64,000 nt of DNA from Allomyces arbusculus (GCA_027604705.1 JADHYV010000047.1:1-64000), one strand, 5' to 3'. Counted from the stretch's first letter, positions 42,229 through 55,445 are shown. The notes: generated by a model from the sequence alone, not told the origin. Numbers and translations are program-made.

Positions 42229-45200
42229 TTACTCGTCCTCGGCAATCGTCTCGGCGATCGTCGACGCCGTGACATGGCACGGGCTCATATGCCAGATGCG
42301 TTCCGCGTACTCGCGCACCGACCGGTCCGACGAGAACTTGCCCATGCCGGCGGTCGCCATGATCGACTTGTGCGCCCAGGCGGCGCCGTCCTTGAACTCC
42401 TTGTCGGCCTTGGCCATGGCCTCGAGGTACGGCGAGAAGTCGCGCGACAGCAGGTAGAAGTCGCCGCCGGTCGTGAGCGACTGCACGAGCGGTGCAAACA
42501 GCTTGGTCTGCGGCGTCGACGCGGCCGACCCTGACAGCAGTGCGGCGGCACTACCGACGGACGTCGCGGTCGCGGCGTGCGGGAACCCGGCGGTCGACGG
42601 CGAGAGCGGGACGGGCGGCGGCTGGTCGCCGCCGTCAAAGTGGCCTGCGGCAACCGCCGAGAGCACAACGTCGAGGTGCGCGTCCATCTTGACCTGCCGG
42701 TACCGCTGCGCGTGGCGGATGTCGTCGACCTCGTGCGCGAGCGCGCCAAAGAAGAAGATGTTCTCGTCGCCAATCTCCTCGCCAATCTCAATGTTGGCGC
42801 CGTCGACGGTGCCGACAATCAGACCGCCGTTCAGCACAAACTTCATGTTCGACGTGCCCGAGGCCTCGGTACCGGCCGTCGAAATGTGTTGGGAAATGTC
42901 GGACGCCGGAATGATGATCTCGGCAAGCGACACGTTGTAGTCGTAAATGTAGACGACCTTGAGGAAGTCGCGCGTTTGCGGGTCGTTGTTGACAATGTTG
43001 GCGACATTGTTGATGAGCTTGATGACCAGCTTGGCCATGTAGTAGCCCGGCGCGGCCTTGCCACCAAAGATCACCGTGCGCTTCACCTCATTAGCGCGCG
43101 CCGCGGGGGTCATGCGCTTGAGGGCCAAGTACCGGTGAATGACGCCGAGAATGTTCATGAGCTGGCGCTTGTACTCGTGAATGCGCTTGACCTGCACGTC
43201 AAACAGCGATTCCGGGTCGACGACAATGCCCGACTGCTTGCGAATCAAGTCGGCAAGCCGCTGCTTGTTATGCTTCTTGATCGCCATCCACTTCTTCTGG
43301 AAGTCGGGCTTGTCGGCGTGTGCCTTGAGCTTGGCGAGCTCCGTCAAGTCCTTGGTCCACCCGTCGCCAATCGTCGCCGTGATCAGCGCGGCCAGCTGCG
43401 GGTTCGCCTGGTTGAGCCAGCGGCGCGGCGTGATGCCGTTCGTCACGTTCGTGAACTTGTCGGCGCCGTAAAAGTCGACAAAGTCCTTGAAAATCACGTT
43501 CTTGACGAGCTCCGAGTGCAGGGCGGCAACACCGTTCACGCAGTGCGACCCGACAATCGCCAAGTGCGCCATGCGCACGCGCTGCGGGCTCGACTCCTCG
43601 ATGATCGACATGCGGCGCAACCGGTCGCGGTCGTTCGGGAACATGGCCTCGACCTTTTGCAGGAAGAACAGGTTGATGTCGTAGATGATGGCCAAGTGGC
43701 GCGGCAGCAGGTGCGCCATCATGGGCACGGGCCACGTCTCGAGCGCCTCGGGCAAGACGGTGTGGTTCGTGAAGGCAAACACGCGCGTGACAATGTCCCA
43801 GGCCTCGTCCCACTCGAGCCCTTCGATATCGACGAGCCGGCGCTGCAGCTCCACAATGCCGAGCGTCGGGTGCGTGTCGTTGAGCTGCACGGCCACCTGG
43901 TCCGGGAAATCGGCCCAGGGCCGGTTGGTCTTCTTGAACCGGCGAATCACGTCCTTGAGCGTCGCGCACACAAAGAAGTACTGCTGCTTGAGACGCAATT
44001 CCTTGCCGACCATGTGGTTGTCGTTCGGGTAGAGCACCGACGTGATGTTCTCGGCGCGCTGCTGCTCCTCGACCGACTTGTCGTAGTTGCCCTCGTTGAA
44101 GAGACCCAAGTCAAACTGCTTCTTGGGCTTCGACGACCACAAACGAATGTTGAGACACGTCTGGTTGTTGAACCCGGGGATCGGCACGTCGTACGCGACC
44201 GCCTGCACCTTGTCGCCGCCGTCCCACTTCCACCGGACCGACCCGTCGGCGTCGACGTACTTGTGGCACTGGCCATAGAACCGCACTTCGTAGACGACAT
44301 CGAGCCGCGGCACTTCCCACGGGTTGCCGAAATTGAGCCAGTAGTCCGGGAACTCGGTCTGGTGGCCATCGACAATGCGCTGCTTGAAGATGCCGTACGT
44401 GTACCGCAGACCGTAGCCCCAGGCCGGGTACTCGAGGCACGCGAGCGAGTCCATGTAGCACGCGGCAAGACGGCCGAGCCCACCGTTACCGAGCGCGGCG
44501 TCGTCCTCTTCCTGAATCAGGTCCTCGAGGTTGAACCCGAGCGAGTTGAGCGCCTGGCCGTACTTGTTCTTGAGCTGCAGGTTGAGCAGCGCGTTGTCGA
44601 GCGACCGGCCGAGCAAGAACTCGAGCGACATGTAGTAGACGCGCTTCGGGTCGCGCAGCGTGTGCGTCTGCATCGTCACGTTCCATTCCTCGATCAGGCG
44701 GTCGCGCACCGAGTGCGCCGTCGCCTGGTAGGCCGCGAATTTCTCGACATTGAAGACGGTGCGCGCCAACGTCGACGTCGCGTGCTTGACAATCGACCGC
44801 TGGATCTGCTCGACGTCTGTTTTTCGTGTTTCAGTGGGAGAGAGGTGGTACGAGGGGTCAGTTTTGAAGGGCGCGACGCGTCGGATCGCCGTGGAATGCG
44901 CGAGCGGCAAAGCGTACCGGCAGGCTCAACGGCCGACAACTTGTTCCAGAGCTGCACGACCTCGCGCTTGACCTGGTTGAGCTGGCCGCGGGGCGGGCCC
45001 GTCACGTTGCTAAGCCAGGGGCAACGGGCAACACGGTCAGCGTGACGCGTTCTTCTTGGCGCTCGGCGAGCTCGTGTGCGCAATCTGAGCGAGAAAAGCG
45101 CCGCGCGTGCGCTGGCAACGCGTCGCGAAATGGCCAAGCACGGGGCGGCAGGCGGGCCGACAGCGAAAGCAGAGACGTACCGGCGGTGGTTGTAGTCGCG

Positions 45201-45254
45201 GCGCAGGTCGTCCTCGGAGTTGCCTTGAATCAGCGACATCGAGACGGGCGGCAT
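42229..45254 (-). CDS. GPH1: Glycogen phosphorylase
   Basis: Three exons: 45254-45181, 45009-44918, 44816-42229; 917 residues (yeast Gph1 902). Introns are 171 and 101 nt, longer than usual here. It releases glucose-1-phosphate from glycogen, using pyridoxal phosphate bound to the Lys in EASGTSNMKF. Other hallmarks: LEFLLGRSLDNAL, EEDDAALGNGGLGRLAACY, AVQLNDTHPTL, NGITPRRWL, VQVKRIHEYKRQLMN and IFGGKAAPGYYMAK. Near the C-terminus there is an insertion of about 50 residues (Pro/Ala/Ser/Thr-rich, after AAGHFDGGDQ and before LFAPLV) absent from the enzymes I know. The N-terminus has Arg-Arg-Asn-Val-Thr exactly at the first splice junction, near where yeast and animal enzymes are phosphorylated; whether it is used is open. 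The start is the first ATG of the exon. Confidence 0.97.
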
Positions 45255-46551
45255 GGCGGTGGTGGAGGTGGTGGTGGCGGCGGCGGGAGCAGGGGCGCGG
45301 GAGGAGGACACGGTAACAACGCGTGCGGGATCGTGCGCGCGCTACGTTACGGGGCCGGTGGAAGGGGCGGGCACGACAGCGACAACGACGCGTAAGAGCG
45401 TGCAGTCGACCGGGCGGGAGGAGAAGAGTGCGAGCGTGGCCGGCTCGGATCGGTGGTTTGGTTGGCGCGATGGTGGGTCGCGGCACACGGAGAGAGAGAG
45501 CCGCGGCGGGCGCGGCGGCACTTTGACGAGAGCGCGGTCGCGTGCGGGAGCGGGAGCGTGCGTGCGTGCGGGAGAGGTCGTGTCGTGGGTGGTCTCGGGG
45601 TGTGCGCGTGGCCGGCGTGCGCCTCGGTTCCCATCGTTGTTGCTGCTGCTGAATGGGATTCGCGTCCCTTCGGCGCGAGACGTGCCATCCCACGCGTCGC
45701 GCCGCCCGCCCAACGGCCCCGCGTGCGCACGCTGGTGGCCGCCAACCCGCTGCAGCGAGCGCCGCGCAAACGATGCAGTTTGCAGCAAGTTGCCGCGGGC
45801 CTTGGACGGCGGCAGCGGCGCGAAAGGTGATGTGCTGCAGCTGGTCGACACGGTTGGTTTCTTTTCTTTGACGCGGCGCGCCCAGAGTGCGCCTGGAAGC
45901 CATGCCGGCGGCCCATGCACGTTTGTCTCGCCGCTCTGCTGCACGCGCGCACCTCCTCCTCCTCCACGCTCCTCATCCTCCACGGTCCGTCATCGTCGCC
46001 GCCACCGTCAACCGCCCCGCGAGCCCAGCCAGCGCGACGGCGTGCGCTGCGCTCTCGAACCTGCCCTGCCTGCGAGGACAACGAGCACAACGGGCACACG
46101 GCGACCGTTTGCGACGGCAGGCCTCGCGATCACGCTGCCAGTGGCCCATGGAGGGGCGGCGGGCACGCCCATGAAGCGGCTTGACGTCACGGCCGCGACT
46201 GGATGGGCGCGCCTCTTGCGCGAGCGGAAGCTGCCGGCGCCACGAAACCGCGTGCGCGAAGGAAGGAGCGCACGCGAGCGGACGGGCCGACAGCTTGGAG
46301 GAGATCGTCGCATCGCGGCCGCGTGCGTCATGCATTTCACTCGCGCAATGAAATGGACCGATTGAACAAATGGCCCAGAGTGCAGGCATTTGGCCGTTAT
46401 TTTGGGAAGACGCCAACGGGTCACGCGCACCCACGTCAGTCACTCCCGCCGCACCCCGCCGCTGCCCGCTCGCTGATCAGACGACGACGACGACAAGCAC
46501 AGCCCCCATCGAATTCGCACCGCGCAACACCCGCCAGCACCGCCCGCAACC
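45255..46551. other. Divergent intergenic region
   Basis: About 1.3 kb between glycogen phosphorylase and BUB3, transcribed away from each other. Rich in GT/GC near the phosphorylase start, with short open frames on both strands and no domain. No RNA gene or repeat recognised. Confidence 0.5.
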
Positions 46552-47802
46552 ATGTCCGACACGAGCCCCACGGGCCCTTACCAGCTGCCGGACCCGCCCA
46601 CCGCCGCCATCTCGCGCGTCGTCTACGCCCCTACCAGCTCACCGGACCTGCTCGTCGCCGCGTGGGACGGCCATGTCCGCCGCTATGACATGGCCAGCAA
46701 TACCCTCGCTGCGACCATTCGCGTCGGCGACACCGCGTCCCCCGTGACCAACGCCTGCTGGAGCCCCGTTCACCCCACGACCACCAGCTACACCGTCTCG
46801 CTCGACCGCGCCGTGCGGTCCATCGACTGGCCCTCGCAAACCTGCACCGTCCTCGGCGAACACGATGCGGGCCTGCGCGCACTCGCGGCCACGGCCAACT
46901 CGCTCGTCTACACGGGTGGGTGGGACGCGCAGGTGCGGGTGTGGGACGCGCGGGCCGCGAATGCAATGGTCTCCGCGCACGCGCAGGCAGGGCGGGTCAT
47001 GGACTTGGACGTGACGCCCGACCACGCGAGTGCACAGCCGTTGCTGGTCGTGGCCACACATGATCGCGGCGTGGCCGTGTATGATCGCCGGCAAATGACG
47101 CAGCCGATGCAGGAAAGGGTCAGTCCGCTCAAGTTTCCGACGAGGACGGTCAAGTGTTTGCCGAGCGGAGACGGTACGGCCGCTGTGGTCGTGGATGGGT
47201 TTGGATCCGTGCTCACAACGACCTTACTCAACTGTCACAGGGTTCGTGCTCGCCTCGACCGAGGGCCGTGTCGCCGTCGAGTACTTTGGCGCCGACCCGG
47301 CCGCGCAGGCGCGCCGGTTCGCATTCAAGTGTCACCGGCAGACGGTCGACGGGATCGAGTATATTTACCCCGTCAACGCCATCGCCTTCCATCCAAAGTT
47401 CGTTCTCGCGCACCGCCCACCCTCCCACCGCCCACCATTGCTCACCATCGCCTCGCCACCAGATACGCGATGACATTCGCGACCGGCGGCGCCGACGGCG
47501 TCGTCAACTACTGGGACGGCATGCACAAGAAACGCATCAAGGCCTTGCCGCGGCAACCCACGTCAATTGCGAGCTTGGATTTCGCGAGCGACGGGAACGC
47601 AATTGCGCTCGCCGTCTCGTACACGTACGAGGTGGGGGACAAGGAGTACGTTTGGCCTGCGCTGCATTTGCTTGACCCGTTCCGAGTCTCTGACTGTGAT
47701 TGGATACCTAGCCATCCGCCGGACGCGCTCGTCATCCACCCGGTGCGCGACGCGGACGTGCGCCCGCGTGGAGCGACCGTGCGCAAGGCGCCCGACTCGT
47801 GA
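46552..47802 (+). CDS. BUB3: Spindle checkpoint protein BUB3 (WD40)
   Basis: Four exons: 46552-47173, 47241-47397, 47463-47645, 47712-47802; 350 residues, introns 65-67 nt. BUB3 is a seven-bladed beta-propeller that carries BUB1 and BUBR1/Mad3 to kinetochores. Diagnostic stretches: ISRVVYAP and LLVAAWDGHVRRYD (blade 1), LVYTGGWDAQVRVWD, then STEGRVAVEYFG and FAFKCHRQ, IYPVNAIAFHP and MTFATGGADGVVNYWD, and PTSIASLDF. These distinguish BUB3 from the related RAE1. The C-terminal VIHPVRDADVRPR matches the BUB3 end. Each intron is confirmed by rejoining these motifs in frame. Start context is clean and fits the family N-terminus. Confidence 0.95.
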   Translation: MSDTSPTGPYQLPDPPTAAISRVVYAPTSSPDLLVAAWDGHVRRYDMASNTLAATIRVGDTASPVTNACWSPVHPTTTSYTVSLDRAVRSIDWPSQTCTVLGEHDAGLRALAATANSLVYTGGWDAQVRVWDARAANAMVSAHAQAGRVMDLDVTPDHASAQPLLVVATHDRGVAVYDRRQMTQPMQERVSPLKFPTRTVKCLPSGDGTAAVVVDGFGSVLTTTLLNCHRVRARLDRGPCRRRVLWRRPGRAGAPVRIQVSPADGRRDRVYLPRQRHRLPSKVRSRAPPTLPPPTIAHHRLATRYAMTFATGGADGVVNYWDGMHKKRIKALPRQPTSIASLDFASDGNAIALAVSYTYEVGDKEYVWPALHLLDPFRVSDCDWIPSHPPDALVIHPVRDADVRPRGATVRKAPDS

Positions 47803-48737
47803 TGGTCGGTTCGCGCAGTGGAGGATCAATACACGCGTTGGTGCGGTCGAGAACGTGGTGGTGGAGGAGGGGGTCATGGGCGGGCAGGGCAACGTGGTCG
47901 TCGTCCAGTTGTGGACCGAGAGAAACAGTCGATGCGGCGTCGTCGTCGTCAGCATCACTGTTGCAGGCATTTCATTCCATTTTGCGTTGGCCGCGCGTCG
48001 GTCCCAGATCGCGAACGGTTCGACGGCGAACGCGCGTCCCCTTCCAGACCCCAGGGCGACGCGTCATGGTTCGCCGCCGGCGCACCGCGCCGGCCGATAA
48101 ATCGCGGGGGCGCTTGCGCGTCGCCGGCATGCATCCTCGGTGACGCAGGTTGGACCCAGTCTGGCAGTTAGCAACGTTCCTTCGGTCTGGGTTATCGTCG
48201 AGCACGATTTGATGCAGGTTGCCCTCGCTGAACCTCGATTGACCTTGACACGTGACCGCGCCGATGGGAGGCAGTGTCGCCCACCGCCACCCACCTGCAG
48301 CCCGTGTTGGCCGCGCGGCTTCACCACGCTCGTCCTCATCGACCACCACTTCCAAGTCAACTTCACCGACCGTGCGCCGAGCGCCGGATAAAGTCGATGA
48401 GCGTGCGCGCGACGCGACGCGACGCGACGCGCGAGGATGCCAAACGGCGTGGGTCCTCCAGCTCGAGTTGGGAAATGAGGTGAGATGATGAAAGCACTGC
48501 GGCGTGGTCATGCACGAGGCATCACTCCGCGCCTGGTCAGCCCGGGCGCGTCCGGGGCCCGCCAAACCACCACTACCACCAGCAACAAACCCAAGTCGGC
48601 CGCCACCCCAACGACACGCGACGCGCCGCGGCCGTGGCCGTGCCGTATAAATACCACGCGCATCCCGCGTCCCGGCTCCCGCTCTTTACTCGAGCAGACA
48701 ACCCCTCCTTCTCGATCCAACCCCCCAGCAAGTCACC
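47803..48737. other. Intergenic region upstream of GAPDH
   Basis: About 930 bp. The last 100 bp forms a classical strong promoter and leader: TATAAATA, then a CT-rich leader, then CACCATGG. Otherwise no coding signal. Confidence 0.55.
48646..48653 (+). promoter_or_regulatory. TATA box of GAPDH
   Basis: TATAAATA, 92 nt upstream of the start codon at 48738, followed by a pyrimidine-rich leader. Confidence 0.75.
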
Positions 48738-50134
<1,397 letters not shown>

Positions 50135-51122
50135 ATTGGCTCGCTTGCATGCGGGTTGTGGTCGCAGTCGTGAGCTCGGCGTGAGCTAGAGTCGCGCGGT
50201 TGCTTCATTGTATCCAACTTCCTTGTAACATTTCCAGTGGGCCTCGGTCGCCCGTAAATGTATAACCTGTAGCTTTGTATTTTCTGTTCTGGGTCTTGTG
50301 CGTTTCTTTCGCGGCGGGGTGAGTTCTCGCCGTGTTCAGTCCTGATGCTCTCGGCAGATCATGAATTCGGATACAAACGAGGTGCACGGCAGTGATGCTG
50401 ACACACATCAGCGACGGCGTGCGCGGACCCGTACCGTCGCTCGTGCAACCGTGGCCTCACCGTGGCCGGACCGTTGCCCACGCGCGCTCCCCAACGACCA
50501 TGGTCCACGCGCTCCCCAGCGCCCATGGCAGGGCGACACGTTTACCTCCGCGTCTTGTCTTGCTTTTCAGGAACGCCAGTCGCCAGGACCGTGGCGCCGC
50601 CTCCTTTCCGGCGATCATCGATGAGCATGGTTGGAGACCATGGGCTCCAGGTCAGCGGGCCGAGCGCTCGCCGTGTCCAACAAATAAATTAACCGGCGAT
50701 TGTTCGTATTCGTACAGTTCTTGCTTGCGTCGCACCGTCGTACCGCTTTTGTCTGCGGGCGTCAGCAGGGCGAGTGGGCGCGGGACGCAGGGCGTGGGAC
50801 GACATTGCGCGCGAGACGCCATTGTCGAGAACAGTCGTGCTCCAATGCGGTGGGTTTCAGCAAGAAAAAGGCTGGTGGGCGCGGCGCCATGGCGCGTTTC
50901 CCCGCGCAGAGCAGAAGCACGGCCGGACAGATAGACGGGCGACGCCCAAGTCTCCGCCGCCAACGAATCCGAGCAGCACCGCGACCAATCTCTCCCCACT
51001 CCTGACGCGCTCGCGGCCGCGACACTTGGCGCAATCGAGCGCGACGCCCGCCGAGGCGCCGCTGACGGCGCGCGCGACTAGACGGCCAATAGATTCGACC
51101 CGCACCGCTTTTGATTCCAGCC
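50135..51122. other. Intergenic region
   Basis: About 1 kb between GAPDH and the membrane protein gene, both plus strand. AT-rich GAPDH trailer at 50190-50360 and an ATAAATTAA near 50685. Open frames are short and overlapping. Confidence 0.5.
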
Positions 51123-52928
51123 ATGATGATGATGGGCCAACTGTTTTCCGCAACCGGCCATCCGCCACGACCGCGACGGCCACAGGAGCAGCAGTACCAA
51201 AGGCGACGATATGCGCAAGACCGACCTGCCCGCACCGCTCGTCGGCTGGCGTGCTCGCTCGCGGCCCTCGTTGCGCTCGCCGCTGCCGCGAAAATCACTA
51301 TCACGCCGACAACTGTGGTCGGCGCGCCCATACCCATGCCGTCCAGCACCACGCCGCCACCGCCGTCCGCACTGTCGCCATGCGACCCGGTCCCTGCGCG
51401 ACGCCTGGCACGGCGCGAATTGTTTATGCCCATGCTGGTACGCCCATCACCTCCGTTCACGCAATCCCTGCCCCCCCCCCCCCTCCTTGCTCACATCTTG
51501 ACCGCAAAGTAGGGCCCTGGCGAAGACGGCGGCTCCAAAACCGTCATCGGCCACGTCTTTGACGGCGCCCCACCGCGCGGCCCCATTGGCGACGGCAACG
51601 ACGGGTGGGAGCACAAGACTCGCCCACGCCCGAGTCCGCCGACCCGTCCGCCCCCACCGCCCGAAGACGATCCGCCACTACCGAATATCCCGCTGCCCCA
51701 TGGAGGGACCGTGCGAATTGGGCTGCCGCAGCCGCCGTCGAACCCACCGCCGGCCGCGACCGAGTCGCTGGGGGCGGGGACGCCCGAGGCGGGTTCCAAG
51801 GCAGAGCCACCTACGGCATCGCCGACGCCGGGAATGGGGATATTTGTCGCGACCGAACCGGAGGCGAGGGTGGGGACGGCGCCGGGATCTGGTGGGGGCG
51901 GTGGTGGTGGTGGAGGGAACAGTGCCCCGAGCGTGCCGGTAGCGAAGAGTGGTGGTGGCGACGGTGCTGCACGTGGAGGGAGCGCATCGGTCGCGTCCGC
52001 AGCGGGGGCCAATGTGACACCCGCATCCGCTGCTGCGGCTGCGTCCTCGTCGTCGGGGTCCAACGGCGGCAGCAATTCCGCGTGGTCATCATCGTCATCC
52101 CCGGCCGCGGGATCGGATTCCGCGGCCTCATCTTCCGGCTCGCCGTCGTCGTCATCATGGTCTCCGTCCTCGTCGACCTCATCGTCCGGCACTACCAACC
52201 CGGATGGCTCTACCGACCCGGACGGCTCGCGCACGGACACGCTCTCTCCCAACTCCGGCATGGGCACCGACAGCAGCGACACCCTGTCGTCCCCCTCCAC
52301 CCGCCACACGCTGTTCATCCTCGCCGTGCTCGTGCCCACCGTCGGCTTTGTCGCAGCCGCGTCCATGTTCGCCATCCGTGCCGCCCAGCGGCGACACACG
52401 CTCCCCACCAATCTCCTCTGGTGGCGCAAACCCGCCACCACCCCTGCTCCACCCGCACGCGACCCGTCGCCCCCCGCGGCCCCGCGCGCGTCCCTCTCCA
52501 CCGTTTCCGAATACTCACCGATCGTCGGGTACGGCTCGATGCATTACTCGCACATCGACCTTGTCCCGCTCGCACCCCCACCCAATTCGCGCGCCATCTA
52601 CGGCGGGCCCGCGGTGGTTGTTGCGCCCCCACCCGCGGCGGCCTACGCGCCGCGTACGCGCCGCGTCCTTACTGTGGAGCGCGCGGGCGCGCGTGTCAAG
52701 GACGTCGGGCCGTCGGCGGGCCTGTTCCCGCAGGCGAGGCCGCCCGAGGCCGCGACGCCGACTCCGTTGGCGCCGTCGGTGTTGTTGGCGGTGCGCGAGG
52801 AGCCGGGGGAGACGGACCGGAGACAGTCTTCGGCCGGGCCCCCGCCGCTCGCGGGGATTGCGGATGTCGCGACGGTGCCGGGGCTGGAGATGGGCAGCTC
52901 GTTGCGGAATTCGTTCCGCGTGTGGTAG
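51123..52928 (+). CDS. Probable single-pass surface protein with Ser/Gly/Pro-rich stalk
   Basis: Two exons, 51123-51437 and 51513-52928, 75-nt intron (GTACGC...AAAGTAG) containing a 13-C run; 576 residues. The N-terminus begins with four Met codons and has a hydrophobic segment (LACSLAALVALAAAA, about residues 43-57), a late signal peptide or signal anchor. The middle is mucin-like: Gly9, poly-Ala and long Ser runs (about residues 160-280), good O-glycosylation material. A clear membrane helix follows (HTLFILAVLVPTVGFVAAASMFAI), then a cytosolic tail of about 190 residues with SEYSPIVGYGSMHYSHIDL and Pro-rich segments. Layout resembles fungal wall-stress sensors (WSC/Mid2-like), but no WSC domain is seen. 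Exon 1 and the start are the least certain parts. Confidence 0.58.
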
Positions 52929-53909
52929 ACGCGGTAGACGAGACGTGCGCGAGGTTGGTGGTTCGAGGGCGAAGGAACAAAAAGTTGCAATAGACAGACG
53001 CGTTTTTTTGGCTTGATCTTTCTTTTTCGCCGTGGTTCAGGTTTCGCCCTCCTGTGTTTCAGCTTTCTTGGTGCGTTTCGCCATGCATACGTCGTGTGTT
53101 GTTAGCGTCGGCTTTCGATGCGCTTTCGGCATCTTTCGAACACGCGTCGTAAATTTCATTTCGCGCTTGATCGCTGGCCTTAGCGCGTAGCGTCCTCCGC
53201 ACTGTCGGCGCGGCCCCACGTTTTCGCTCCGGATGCCCGCGCTCCAGAACCGCACGACTGACAGCATTCTCAGCGGCGCAACGTGCTCGGTTCGCGGACG
53301 ACGGTTCAGGAGGGGCGGACGAGTGACGGCCGGCGCCATGACCATGGTTTGATCCATGATCGCGCTGGTCATGGTCATGAGTGGGAGACGTCTCCCGGCC
53401 CTTGTCGGCCGAGCACGCAACAGCGCACCGAGCTGCGAACGCGCGTCCATGGTCTCCTTTCCGGCCACCCCGCCCCGTCCGGCCTGCTCGCCATCACGCA
53501 CAGGCTGTACAACTTGCGACTGCCTGCGCTGCGTGCTCTCGCTCCCCGACGACTCCCGTTCGTTCTCCGACGACTCCATCACGCTGGGACCAGACCCGCT
53601 CGGCAGGCCTCATCAGATACATCCTATCCCGTCCCCCCCCCCCCCCTCCCCGCACTGCCGTCAAGCCGTTTGATCCGGCCTTGGCGCGCCCGCATCAACT
53701 TTTTTGGTCGTTGGTCCCGCGTCCGCTCTGGATCAATTTCAAGCAATTCCGCAACAACGACGAGCGCCGTCCTGTCCCTGCCGACGCGTCCCGACTCGAC
53801 CGACTTCGACTCAGTTGTCGATTTTCATTGCCCTCTTGAGGGCCCGACAGCTGCCCACCCCGCCAACTTCATTACCGACCCGTGCCCGCCCGCCCTCGCC
53901 GGTGTCACC
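52929..53909. other. Intergenic region with C14 tract
   Basis: About 980 bp between two plus-strand genes. C14 at 53633-53646. A minus frame of 181 codons (53582-53037) begins with two Met codons and ends Lys-rich, but lacks any domain; I list it separately as weak. Confidence 0.45.
53037..53582 (-). CDS. Weak hypothetical open frame
   Basis: A 181-codon minus frame in the gap between the membrane protein gene and the TMEM41-type gene. The N-terminus is Glu/Ser/Gln-rich, the C-terminus basic (KMPKAHRKPTLTT, then AKRTKKAETQ). No family recognised and no intron. Length alone is not significant in DNA this GC-rich, so it may be chance. Confidence 0.25.
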   Translation of the reverse strand: MMESSENERESSGSESTQRRQSQVVQPVRDGEQAGRGGVAGKETMDARSQLGALLRARPTRAGRRLPLMTMTSAIMDQTMVMAPAVTRPPLLNRRPRTEHVAPLRMLSVVRFWSAGIRSENVGPRRQCGGRYALRPAIKREMKFTTRVRKMPKAHRKPTLTTHDVCMAKRTKKAETQEGET

Positions 53910-55225
53910 ATGTCTTATCCGTCCTGCTCTTTCGCCGAAATCACGATCGACGACGCGCACGACCGCGCGCCGTCGTGGTTCGCGCGCATATGGCAGCGCT
54001 GTAGAAGAAGAGAGCCAGCGTACGCGGCTGTTCCGTCGCGCCCGTCGTCGGCGGCGAGCGACTCCGATACCGACCTCGAGTCGGGCGTTGCGAGACCCGA
54101 GCTGTCGCCGGCACGACGCAATGTGCACCCGGCATGGATTATTACCGCGGTTGTGGTCGTGTTTGGCGTTCTACTCGCGATTGTCGTTGCGACGGCGCCG
54201 CCATTGACTGAGAGGTATCGTTGTTGTTGGTTTGCGACGCGTTTTTGCGTGTGCAATGCAGTGCAGGATGCTAATGGTGGGTGATCACGACATGCATTAG
54301 CCAACGCGACGTCCTGCACATGCCGACTTCCGTCGACGAATTGGCTGCGATCGCAGCGGCCGTCCTCGACCTGAGCTCGACGCATCAGGGGACCGTTGTC
54401 GCCGCGTTCTGCCTGCTCTACACGTTCCTGCAAACGCTCTCGGTGCCCGGCAGTCTGATGATGACGTACGTTGTGCTCCTGAACGTTTCCACCCACTGCA
54501 CGTTTCTCTCGCTCACTCGGCTCTCGCACGCCGGTAGGATCCTCGCCGGCGCCCTCTTCCCGCTCCCCGTCGCGATCCTGCTCGTCTGCACATGCACGTC
54601 CCTCGGTGCATCCGCCTGCTACTTCCTCTCGCGCACGTTCGGCACGACCCTTCTCCACCGCCTTCTCGGCGCGCGGCTCGCGTCATGGCAAGCCGATATC
54701 GACACGCACCGCGAGTCGCTCTTCAACTACATCGTCTTCCTCCGCGCGACCCCGTTGCTGCCCAACTGGTTCATCAATCTCGCCTCGCCGCACCTGAGCG
54801 TGCCCTTGCCGACGTTTGCGACCGCGACGTTTGTCGGTGTCATCCCGCCGTCGTTCGTCTATGCGCGCGCAGGCACCTCGTTGCATGATTTGAATGGCGA
54901 CGAGTCGGTCTGGATGAACCCGATGAATGTCGCGGCCGTCGCCGTGTTTGCGGTGATGAGCGTCGTGCCGATTTGGGTGCGCAGGCGGCAACGGATCGCG
55001 GCGGAGCGTGTGGCGGCGGCCGAGTGGAGTGACGAGGAGGAGCTGCTCGTCGAGCAGGACCATCCCGTGGGAGTGAGGAGCAAGCCGGGATCGCGCGTCG
55101 CGACGCCGCGCGGCGCGAGCAGGGCGACTTCGCCCGCCGTATCGCGCGGTGGAGCGAGTCGCGCAATGTCGCCCGCCATGGTCCAGGTCGGGCACGCGTC
55201 GCCGATGTCGCCGGTGCGGGTGTGA
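53910..55225 (+). CDS. TMEM41B: TMEM41B-type VTT-domain lipid scramblase
   Basis: Three exons: 53910-54214, 54301-54465, 54538-55225; 385 residues with 86- and 72-nt introns. TMEM41B/VMP1-type proteins are ER lipid scramblases needed for autophagosome and lipid-droplet formation. The VTT (DedA-like) core is clear: YTFLQTLSVPGSLMM, then LAGALFPLPVAILL completed across intron 2, LGASACYFLS, HRESLFNYIVFLRATPLLPN, WFINLASPHLSVPL and VGVIPPSFVYARAGTSL. These align closely with human TMEM41B. The N-terminal 70 residues are hydrophilic and the C-terminus is a Ser-Pro/Arg-rich tail with repeated SRA-SPA units. Alternative starts lie upstream in the same frame, but this ATG has the best context (CACCATG). 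Confidence 0.94.
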
Positions 55226-55421
55226 TTCGTGGTTTGGCATGCGGTTTGCGCAGAGCTCTTAAGAGATCGATGTATCGATCTTCACAGACACACACTGGCG
55301 TGAGGGTGGTGGGCGCACTTGTACGATATTAGCTCGGGCCAGAAGCAAGAAAAAAGACATGAATCCGTTGCACCGATTGGTCCTGCGCGAGGGTGAATGG
55401 GTGAGCGGGTGCACAATTTAC

Positions 55422-55437
55422 GGGGGGGGGGGGGGGG
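55422..55437 (+). repeat. Poly-G tract, G16
   Basis: Sixteen uninterrupted G just downstream of the AKT stop on the minus strand. Confidence 0.95.
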
Positions 55438-55445
55438 AGCGCGAT

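Noticed and set aside
42577-45045. 822-codon plus frame opposite glycogen phosphorylase
   Set aside because: Antisense shadow produced by GC-biased third positions.
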